Below, piece after piece: positions 37,569-44,517 of a stretch of 64,000 nucleotides of DNA. Position 1 is the stretch's first letter; every line of letters begins with the position of its first letter. The notes below the pieces were generated by a model. That model saw nothing but the letters and a program-made list of their open reading frames with translations. It was not told where the DNA came from and made no database searches. Both the position numbers and the translations under genes were made by a program. This DNA is from Flavobacteriales bacterium (lineage in GTDB: Bacteria > Bacteroidota > Bacteroidia > Flavobacteriales_D > Sanyastnellaceae): NCBI GenBank assembly GCA_002862785.1, contig PKDZ01000073.1, forward strand, positions 1-64,000. Direction: 5' to 3'.

Positions 37569-38049
37569 GGTGCCAATGCACGGCCGCCTCGGCGCAATGT
37601 TCGCCCGAGAGGTCATACAGGGAGGAGGGCTGCACGATGCGCGCCACCCCTTCCGCTTCCAACACGCCGGTCAGTCCCAGGACGTCCGGCGTGTTCCTTT
37701 GGGCCCGAACCACACAGTCGCCCTTGGGTTTGCCGAGGTAGTCAATCTCCAGGCGCGACATGATGATGCGGTAATCCTGCATGCCCACCTCGAGCAAGAT
37801 GGACGCGCCCGAGCCGAATTCGAGGGCGGTCGCGATGGCACAGGCGTGCATGCCCCCGAGGTGATTGCGGTTCGACCTCCGGCTGGGCAGGCTGATCTCC
37901 ACCTGCTCCTCCGTGACGGCGGCGATGCGGATGCGGTGCGGCCGGTTGAACGGCAACGCCATGCGCATGAGCCGGTCCATCGACCGCGGACGGCCTAGCC
38001 GGGCTTCCTCCAGGGCCTTGGCGGCCCGGCGGGGAAGCGCGGCGTTCAT
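37543..38049 (-). CDS. DUF4442 (hotdog-fold thioesterase-like) protein
   Basis: 168 residues. PFNRPHRIRIAAVTEEQVEI, the central NRNHLGGMHACAIATALEFG block and the strands DYRIIMSRLEIDYLGKPKGD fit the PaaI-like hotdog DUF4442 family. Such proteins often hydrolyse acyl-CoA, but the substrate is unknown. The start overlaps the stop of the MazG-like gene (ATGA). Confidence 0.8.
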   Translation of the reverse strand: MNAALPRRAAKALEEARLGRPRSMDRLMRMALPFNRPHRIRIAAVTEEQVEISLPSRRSNRNHLGGMHACAIATALEFGSGASILLEVGMQDYRIIMSRLEIDYLGKPKGDCVVRAQRNTPDVLGLTGVLEAEGVARIVQPSSLYDLSGEHCAEAAVHWHLKAWGNRS

Positions 38050-38468
38050 TGACCCGCCGTTTCTTGAAGGGCGCCGGCCCGCTCGAGGACGCCGGCGATG
38101 TCCGGCCGGAAGTAATTCGGCCCCTTCATCACCTTGCCGTCCTCCCGGTAAATGGGCTGGCCATCGGCCCCGAGCTTGGACATGTTGGACTCCTGAATGG
38201 TCCGGAAGACGTCGACCATCACATCCTGCATCCCGTGGGTGACCATGGTCCCGCAGAGGATGTACAGCATGTCGCCGAGGGCATCGGCGACCTCGACCAT
38301 GTCGCCCGCCTTGGCGGCCTCGAGGTATTCGTCATTCTCCTCGGCCATCAGCCGGTGCCGGAGTTCCATTTCTCCCGAATCCACCGCCGTGGTCGGAACG
38401 TGTCGATGCGGCAAGCCAAAGGTCTTCTGGAACAGGGCCACCGCGTCGGTGCATTCTCTGAGGGTCAT
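38046..38468 (-). CDS. MazG-like / PRA-PH-like nucleotide pyrophosphohydrolase
   Basis: 140 residues. AEENDEYLEAAKAGDMVEVA and DALGDMLYIL give the EExxE..ExxD metal-binding pattern of all-alpha NTP pyrophosphohydrolases. FQKTFGLPHRHVPTTA and a C-terminal SNMSKLGADGQPIYREDGKV tail place it in the single-domain phosphoribosyl-ATP pyrophosphohydrolase-like group. It probably hydrolyses a non-canonical NTP; the exact substrate is unknown. It is divergent from moxR. Confidence 0.83.
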   Translation of the reverse strand: MTLRECTDAVALFQKTFGLPHRHVPTTAVDSGEMELRHRLMAEENDEYLEAAKAGDMVEVADALGDMLYILCGTMVTHGMQDVMVDVFRTIQESNMSKLGADGQPIYREDGKVMKGPNYFRPDIAGVLERAGALQETAGQ

Positions 38469-38529
38469 GCCGACAAGATGGGCAACATCTTTTAACCGCC
38501 CCCCCCACTCCGGGGCTGGGGCTCCCCCC

Positions 38530-38537
38530 TATTTTTG
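38530..38537 (+). promoter_or_regulatory. -7 promoter element (TATTTTTG) for the Bat locus
   Basis: An exact TAnnTTTG match 13 nt before ATG 38551 (10 nt before TTG 38548). It lies just after a C/G-rich tract (38494-38529). Confidence 0.55.
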
Positions 38538-38550
38538 ACAGTCTCTGTTG

Positions 38551-39621
38551 ATGGAATTCACCCGGACAATGACACCTGATCTGATGGAAAGTCAACCCCT
38601 CGCTCCCTCCGTGGACCCGGCCCCGAATGGGCATCCCGACATCCAGGCCCTCACGGACCGCATCGCGGCGGCCAGCGCCTTTGTCGACCCCCTGCGGCAT
38701 GAAGTCGGCAAAGCCGTGGTCGGACAGAAAGGCATGGTGGACCACCTGCTGATTGGCCTGCTAGCCGACGGCCATGTCCTCCTCGAGGGCGTGCCGGGCC
38801 TCGCCAAGACGCTGGCCATCCAAACCCTGAGCCGCGCCGTCGCCGTCGACTTCAGTCGCATCCAGTTCACCCCGGACCTGCTTCCGGCGGACGTGGTCGG
38901 CACCATGATTTACAACCAGAAAGAAGAGGCCTTCTCCGTGAGCAAGGGCCCCATCTTCGCCCACTTCGTCCTCGCCGACGAAATCAACCGGGCTCCGGCC
39001 AAGGTCCAGAGCGCCCTGCTCGAGGCCATGCAGGAGCGGCAAGTGACCATCGGTTCCGAGACCTTTCCCCTGCCCTCTCCCTTCCTCGTCCTGGCCACCC
39101 AGAATCCGGTGGAACAGGAAGGCACCTACCCCCTCCCCGAAGCCCAGGTCGACCGCTTCCTGCTGAAGGTGGTCATCGATTACCCCACCGCGGAGGAGGA
39201 GCAGCAAATTCTCCGTGCCCAGGTCGCCTCCGGCCCGCGCCCGGCCATCCAGCCCGTGGTCAAAGCGGAGGCCCTGCTCGCCGCCCGCGAGCTCGTCCGA
39301 GAGGTCTACATGGATGAGAAGGTGGAGCGGTACATCGTCCAATTGGTCAACGCGACCCGCCGTCCAGAGAATCAGGGGCTGGGTCACCTGAAGCCGCTGA
39401 TCGGGTTCGGCGCCTCGCCCCGGGCCACCATTGGTCTGGCCCTCGCCGGCAAGGCCAAGGCCTTCATGGCCGGCCGGGGCTACGTGATCCCGGAGGACAT
39501 CCGAAGCGTGGCCATGAGCGTTTTGCGCCACCGCATTGGACTGACCTTCGAGGCCGAGGCCGAGGAGATCAGCCAGGAACAAATCGTCACCGAAATCCTC
39601 GACCAGGTCCAGGTTCCCTGA
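38551..39621 (+). CDS. MoxR-family AAA+ ATPase
   Basis: 356 residues. Walker A VLLEGVPGLAKT, Walker B HFVLADEINRAPAKVQSALL, the sensor region LATQNPVEQEGTYPLPEAQV and ASPRATIGLALAGKA are typical MoxR. MoxR ATPases act as chaperones for von Willebrand factor A (VWA) proteins, here the BatA/BatB products encoded downstream. The first ATG (38551) is chosen; ATG 38569 is possible. It heads an operon with gaps of 2 nt or overlaps up to 47003. Confidence 0.93.
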   Translation: MEFTRTMTPDLMESQPLAPSVDPAPNGHPDIQALTDRIAAASAFVDPLRHEVGKAVVGQKGMVDHLLIGLLADGHVLLEGVPGLAKTLAIQTLSRAVAVDFSRIQFTPDLLPADVVGTMIYNQKEEAFSVSKGPIFAHFVLADEINRAPAKVQSALLEAMQERQVTIGSETFPLPSPFLVLATQNPVEQEGTYPLPEAQVDRFLLKVVIDYPTAEEEQQILRAQVASGPRPAIQPVVKAEALLAARELVREVYMDEKVERYIVQLVNATRRPENQGLGHLKPLIGFGASPRATIGLALAGKAKAFMAGRGYVIPEDIRSVAMSVLRHRIGLTFEAEAEEISQEQIVTEILDQVQVP

Positions 39622-39623
39622 GC

Positions 39624-40490
39624 ATGGAAGCCGCGGAGCTGATCCGACGCGTCCGGCGGGTGGAACTGCGCGCCCGCGGCCTGAGCAATCAGGTCTTCTC
39701 GGGTGAATACCACAGCGCCTTCAAGGGCCGTGGCATGGCCTTCAGCGAGAACCGGGCCTACCAGCATGGCGACGAGATCCGCACCATCGACTGGAACGTG
39801 ACCGCCCGGATGCGGTCCCCCTACGTCAAGGTCTTCCAGGAGGAACGGGAGTTGACGGCGATGCTGCTCATCGACGTCTCCGCGTCGGGCACCATCGGCA
39901 GCCGGGGATCGACGAAGCGGGAACTCGCCGCAGAACTCGCCGCCGTCCTCGCCTTCTCAGCCGGACAGAACAACGACAAGATTGGTGCCCTCCTCTTCAG
40001 TGACCGGATTGAACGGTTCATCCCCCCCAAGAAGGGGCGCAGCCACATCCTGCGCATCGTCCGGGAAATCATCGATCTCGAACCGCAGGGACAAGGAACC
40101 GACATCGCCGCTGCCCTCGAGCACTTCGGGCGGGCGATGAAGAAGCGGTGCATCGCCTTCCTCATCAGCGACCTTCAAGACCGTGGCTTCGAGGACATCC
40201 TCAAGCGGACCGCCCGCCGGCATGACCTGGTCGCCCTGCAATTGCGGGACGCGATTGAAGGCAAGGCGATGAAGCTGGGCTGGGTGTCCGGATTTGACCC
40301 GGAATCCCGCACGATGGGGCACATCGGGACGGGCTCTCTCCGCTGGCGGAAGCGCTATGAAAAGGCGCTCGCCGGGCACCAAGCCCACCTGGAATCGGAG
40401 ATGAAGCGGTCCGGTGTGGACCACGCCATCCTCCACACGGACCGCCCTTACGTCCAACCCCTGATGCAGCTGTTTGACCGCCGTGGCTGA
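39624..40490 (+). CDS. DUF58 domain protein (VWA-like) of the Bat locus
   Basis: 288 residues. GLSNQVFSGEYHSAFKGRGM and YQHGDEIRTIDWNVTARM are the DUF58 hallmark; LLIDVSASGTIGS is a MIDAS-like DxSxS metal site. DUF58 proteins are constant partners of MoxR. No membrane segment is seen, so it should be cytosolic. It lies 2 nt after moxR. Confidence 0.92.
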   Translation: MEAAELIRRVRRVELRARGLSNQVFSGEYHSAFKGRGMAFSENRAYQHGDEIRTIDWNVTARMRSPYVKVFQEERELTAMLLIDVSASGTIGSRGSTKRELAAELAAVLAFSAGQNNDKIGALLFSDRIERFIPPKKGRSHILRIVREIIDLEPQGQGTDIAAALEHFGRAMKKRCIAFLISDLQDRGFEDILKRTARRHDLVALQLRDAIEGKAMKLGWVSGFDPESRTMGHIGTGSLRWRKRYEKALAGHQAHLESEMKRSGVDHAILHTDRPYVQPLMQLFDRRG

Positions 40491-41460
40491 CCTCCGCACC
40501 CTCACGCTCTTCCTCGGTCTGTGCGCCTCAGCCGAGTGTGCTTCCCAGGCCGTCTTCTCGGTGACGGCGGACCGGGACAGCGTCGGCATTGGCGAGGTCC
40601 TGACCCTGACCCTGGAATCCGACGAGTCCATCACGGAAGGACAGCGGTGGACTTGGCCGGCCTTGGCCGAAGGAGACTCCCTTGCGCAGGGCTGGGAAAT
40701 CCTGTCGGTCGGCACCATCGACAGCGCGGCTTCCCTCGCGCTCGACGCCGGTATCCGGCGGACCCAGGCCGTGGAAATCCTCGCGTGGGACACCGGATTC
40801 AGGGTCATCGAACCCTTGCAACTGGGCGGAGACAATCCTGTCCTGAGCGCCCCTCTGCTCATCCAGGTTGGGGCCGATGCCCTTGAGGACAACCCCGCTC
40901 CGCGGCCGATGCAGGGCTATACCCACTTCGAGTGGACGTGGTGGGAACGCCTGATGCGCATCCTCCCCACCCTCCTGCTCGTGCTCGGCCTCGCTGCCGT
41001 CGCGTGGTGGGTCCTCCAGCGGATCCGCAACCGCGAGTCCGTCACCCCATCGCCTGTGGTGCCACAGAAGCCGGCCGAGCCGGCGCACCTCACGGCCCTT
41101 CGGATGCTCCTGGCCCTTGAAGCTGACCAACCTTGGAAGGACGGCGAAGGCAAAGAGGCGCAGGCCCAACTGTCTGAGGCTATGCGCCTGCACCTGCAGG
41201 GCACCTTCGGGGTCAAGGCACTGGAGCGGGCCACCGAGGAGTTGACCGCCCACCTCACCGGAGCGCCCATCCGCGGACTCGACGGAGAAGACGCCCGTTG
41301 GCTGGTGTCCCTCCTTCGCCAGTCCGACCTCGTCAAATTCGCCAAGCAGGATTTGTCTTCCGATGCCCATCTGCACGCCGTTCGCGAGGCATTGGCATGG
41401 GTCCGCCGCACGTCGCCCGCGGCCGCTTCGGCCGAACCCAATTCCGACCCGAATGACTGA
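40483..41460 (+). CDS. Bat-locus membrane protein with periplasmic domain
   Basis: 325 residues. A signal peptide (LTLFLGLCASAECASQA) precedes a beta-rich periplasmic domain. One membrane helix (ILPTLLLVLGLAAVAWWVL) and a cytoplasmic helical tail (residues about 190-310) follow. This matches the protein usually encoded between DUF58 and batA in Bacteroidota, related in design to BatD/DUF4381. The precise role is unknown. GTG 40483 overlaps the DUF58 stop by 8 nt; TTG 40474 is possible. Confidence 0.75.
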   Translation: MADLRTLTLFLGLCASAECASQAVFSVTADRDSVGIGEVLTLTLESDESITEGQRWTWPALAEGDSLAQGWEILSVGTIDSAASLALDAGIRRTQAVEILAWDTGFRVIEPLQLGGDNPVLSAPLLIQVGADALEDNPAPRPMQGYTHFEWTWWERLMRILPTLLLVLGLAAVAWWVLQRIRNRESVTPSPVVPQKPAEPAHLTALRMLLALEADQPWKDGEGKEAQAQLSEAMRLHLQGTFGVKALERATEELTAHLTGAPIRGLDGEDARWLVSLLRQSDLVKFAKQDLSSDAHLHAVREALAWVRRTSPAAASAEPNSDPND

Positions 41461-42547
41461 ACGGACTGCGTCGGGATGGATGGCCGCGAGGCTGAAGCAA
41501 GCGGCCGCACAGGGTGCGGCGTGGGCCTTGATTGGAACCCTCTTCCTCGCGCTGGACCGCCGCTTCGAATGGGCGGCTCCAACGGCCTTCTGGTGGGGCA
41601 TCGCCGTGGCGGGCTGGAGCCTCTGGCGCATCGCCCAACCGATGGTGGCCCCGACCTTCCGCATCAACCTCCGCCACCTCGACCTCGTTCCGCCGAGGCG
41701 CGACCAATGGATTCCCTTGGTGCCCGATGGAATGCGGACGCTGGCCCTCGGCCTCATCGTCCTCGTCCTCGCCAGGCCCCAAAGCTCCTCCAGCATTGAG
41801 AACATGACCCGTGAGGGCATCGACATCGTCATGGCCATGGACGCCTCGGCGAGCATGCTCAGCAAGGACTTCAGGCCTAATCGACTCGAAGCGGCCAAAG
41901 CGGTCGCCAGCGAATTCGTGGAAGACCGTCCCTTCGACCGGGTCGGGGTTGTGGTCTACGAAGGAGAGAGCTTCACCCAGGTGCCTCTGACCACCGACCA
42001 CCGCGTGGTGCAGGACGGCCTGAACGCGCTGGAAACCGGACGGGTCGAAGGCGGCACCGCCATCGGCATGGGGCTCGCCACGGCGGTGAACCGGTTGCGC
42101 AAGAGCGACGCCAAAAGCAAGGTGGTCATCCTCATCACGGACGGAGAGAACAACTCCGGACAGATTGAGCCGCAGGATGCCGCCCAACTCGCCCGGCTCG
42201 AGTCCATCCGGGTGTACACGGTGGGAGTCGGCACCATCGGACGCGCCAAGAGCCCCGTCCGGCAGCGGCCGGACGGCAGCTACATCTATGATTGGGTGGA
42301 AGTCAACATCGACGAGCCCACCCTCAAGTCCATCGCCCAAGAGACCGGTGGCCGGTATTTCCGCGCTACGAGCGGGGAAAAGCTGAAAGAGATCTACACT
42401 GAGATTGATGCCCTCGAGAAGACCCGGTTCAACGTCTTCCGGTACAACAAGAAAACCGAAGAGTTCCCGCTCGTCGGCTGGCTTGCCCTGGCCTGCTTGG
42501 CCGCCGAGGCCGTCCTCCGCCACCTCTTCATCCGGAGCCTGCCATGA
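41453..42547 (+). CDS. batA: BatA, VWA-domain membrane protein
   Basis: 364 residues. Two N-terminal helices (AWALIGTLFLALDRRF and WWGIAVAGWSLWRIAQP) and a third (LALGLIVLVLARP) precede a VWA domain with the MIDAS motif MAMDASASML and ILITDGENNSG. A C-terminal helix (VGWLALACLAAEAVLRHLFI) closes it. In Bacteroides the Bat genes support aerotolerance; the proteins form an inner-membrane complex with MoxR. The ATG overlaps the previous stop by 8 nt, and its stop overlaps batBC (ATGA). Confidence 0.92.
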   Translation: MTERTASGWMAARLKQAAAQGAAWALIGTLFLALDRRFEWAAPTAFWWGIAVAGWSLWRIAQPMVAPTFRINLRHLDLVPPRRDQWIPLVPDGMRTLALGLIVLVLARPQSSSSIENMTREGIDIVMAMDASASMLSKDFRPNRLEAAKAVASEFVEDRPFDRVGVVVYEGESFTQVPLTTDHRVVQDGLNALETGRVEGGTAIGMGLATAVNRLRKSDAKSKVVILITDGENNSGQIEPQDAAQLARLESIRVYTVGVGTIGRAKSPVRQRPDGSYIYDWVEVNIDEPTLKSIAQETGGRYFRATSGEKLKEIYTEIDALEKTRFNVFRYNKKTEEFPLVGWLALACLAAEAVLRHLFIRSLP

Positions 42548-44517
42548 CCGCGCCATCCAGAGCATATAAGGTGTTTGCCAACGTCACGGGATTGGTCCTC
42601 TTCGAACTGGTCTTCTGGTCAAGCGTGGTCGCCCTCGCCATTCTTCTGCGGAAGGTCGCCCCCCAGCTCGACCTGCATTACCCCGGAGCTTGGCCGGCTC
42701 TGCTGGTGGCGCCGGTCGGGTTGCTGCTCTTCGCCGGCCATTATCGTTGGAAACAACGAAGGATGGCCGAAGCCGCCGAACTGGAACTCAGCCGTTCGCT
42801 TTGGCCTGATGCCCGCCCCCGCCGGGCCGTCTGGAAATTCCTGATCTGGCGGACCGGCATCGCCTTGTTGGCCGTGGGCCTGATGGACCCCAAATGGGGC
42901 ACCCGCATGGAGGAGATGGAATCGGAGGGTGTGGACATCATGATTGCGCTCGACGCAAGCCGATCGATGCTCACGGAAGATGTGGGCGTGGCCCGTTTGG
43001 ATTTGGCCAAGCGCAGCATCGAGCGGGTCGTCCAGCAACTCGACGGGGACCGGGTTGGACTCATCGTGTTTGCTGGAGAGGCCTATGTGCAAGCGCCCCT
43101 CACTCAGGACCTGACCGCCGTCAAGCTCTTTCTCGACGCGATTGGGACGGAAACCGTCCCGCTGCAAGGGACCGCTGTCGGCGCTGCGCTGGCCTTGGCC
43201 ATGGACTCCTTCGATCCGGAAAGCCAGGCGAGCCGTGTGGTGCTGGTCCTGACCGATGGCGAAAACCACGAGGACGATGCGCTTGCGCGGACCTCGGAAG
43301 CCGCTGAGCAGGGCATCTCCGTGCACACCGTCGGTATGGCGTCGGAAGCCGGGGGGCCCATTCCAGAGTATGACCGGTATGGTCGGTCCAAGGGCTACAA
43401 GACAGACGAATCCGGACAGCCGGTGGTGTCCACCCTCGACGAGCGCATGCTGGTCGCCATGGCCGAGGCTGGTCAGGGAACCTATGTCCGAGCCAACCAA
43501 GGATTTGTGGACCTCGCCCCCTTCCTCTCCAGCCTCGACGGCATGGAGCAGGGTCAAGGCAGCACCGTCGCCTACACCGACTACCGCCACCAGTATGCGA
43601 CCTTCTTTCTCATCGGCTTCCTCCTGCTGATGTTGGAAGGGGCTTGGCCTACTGGCCGCCTTCGCCTCCGCGGCATGGGACTCGCCCTCGGACTGCTGCT
43701 GATGGCCGAAACCACGTCCGCCCAGACCGGGCAGAAGGGGAGCAAGGAAGAGGCCGTGGCCGGATCCCAAGCCATGGTCGACCGCGACTTCCCGTTAGCG
43801 GACAGCCTGTTCCGGGCGGCGGCGGGCTGGGAAGGAGCTGAACCCGGCCAACTGGAGATGAACCGCGGCCTGGCTCTGGCCTCGGACGGGCAGGGAGAAG
43901 ACGCCCTGAAATCCTTCCAGCGAGCCGCAGCCGAAGCGGAATCGCCCCGCGTCAAGGCCGATGCCTGGAACAATGTGGGCAACGTGCTCCTCGCCGGGCA
44001 GGACGCCCAAGGTGCGGTACAGGCGTACATGAACTCATTGCGCCTCGATCCATCCGATGCCGACACCCGATACAACCTCGCCCTTGCCAAGGCCATGTTG
44101 CAGGAGCAGCAGGAACAGGAGCAGGACGGAGAGCAGCAGGACGGAGAACAGCAGGACGGAGAGCAGCAGCAGGAACAGGAGCAGGACGGGGAGCAGCAGC
44201 AGGAACAGGAGCAGGACGGGGAGCAGCAGCAGGACGGGGAGCAGCAGCAGGACGGAGAGCAGCAGCAGGACGGAGAGCAGCAGCAGGACGGGGAGCAGCA
44301 GCAGGAACAGGAGCAGGACGGGGAGCAGCAGCAGGACGGAGAGCAGCAACAAGGTGGTGAGGAGCAAAAACGACCGGTGGGCATCCAACCGGAGGACGCC
44401 CAGCGCATCCTCGATCTGCTCGAACGAAATGAAGCGGCACTCCGTGCCAAATTGCAGGCTCAGGAAAACGCCAAGCGGCGCAAGGCCAAACGACAGAAAA
44501 TCGAAAAGGACTGGTGA
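42544..44517 (+). CDS. BatB-BatC fusion: VWA membrane protein plus TPR and Gln/Glu/Asp/Gly-rich linker
   Basis: 657 residues. The first 395 are BatB-like: membrane helices near residues 15-36, 50-66 and 98-113, a VWA domain with DASRS (137-141) and VLVLTDGENHED, then two helices (YATFFLIGFLLLMLEGAW, MGLALGLLLMAETTSAQ). Residues about 410-515 hold TPRs (GQLEMNRGLALASDGQGEDA, VKADAWNNVGNVLLAGQDAQ) as in BatC. Residues about 520-606 are a low-complexity tract of EQQQDG and EQEQDG units. A basic helical tail (NAKRRKAKRQKIEKDW) ends the protein. BatB and BatC are separate proteins in the best-known Bat operons. Confidence 0.9.
   Translation: MTAPSRAYKVFANVTGLVLFELVFWSSVVALAILLRKVAPQLDLHYPGAWPALLVAPVGLLLFAGHYRWKQRRMAEAAELELSRSLWPDARPRRAVWKFLIWRTGIALLAVGLMDPKWGTRMEEMESEGVDIMIALDASRSMLTEDVGVARLDLAKRSIERVVQQLDGDRVGLIVFAGEAYVQAPLTQDLTAVKLFLDAIGTETVPLQGTAVGAALALAMDSFDPESQASRVVLVLTDGENHEDDALARTSEAAEQGISVHTVGMASEAGGPIPEYDRYGRSKGYKTDESGQPVVSTLDERMLVAMAEAGQGTYVRANQGFVDLAPFLSSLDGMEQGQGSTVAYTDYRHQYATFFLIGFLLLMLEGAWPTGRLRLRGMGLALGLLLMAETTSAQTGQKGSKEEAVAGSQAMVDRDFPLADSLFRAAAGWEGAEPGQLEMNRGLALASDGQGEDALKSFQRAAAEAESPRVKADAWNNVGNVLLAGQDAQGAVQAYMNSLRLDPSDADTRYNLALAKAMLQEQQEQEQDGEQQDGEQQDGEQQQEQEQDGEQQQEQEQDGEQQQDGEQQQDGEQQQDGEQQQDGEQQQEQEQDGEQQQDGEQQQGGEEQKRPVGIQPEDAQRILDLLERNEAALRAKLQAQENAKRRKAKRQKIEKDW
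44101..44352 (+). repeat. In-frame tandem repeats within batBC
   Basis: About 250 nt of near-identical 15-, 18- and 30-nt units of the type GAGCAGCAGCAGGACGGG, encoding EQQQDG and EQEQDGEQQQ blocks. Length changes by slippage would stay in frame. Confidence 0.9.

Noticed and set aside
44101-44352. CRISPR-like or other mobile repeat array
   Set aside because: Units are contiguous with no unique spacers and encode an in-frame linker within batBC.
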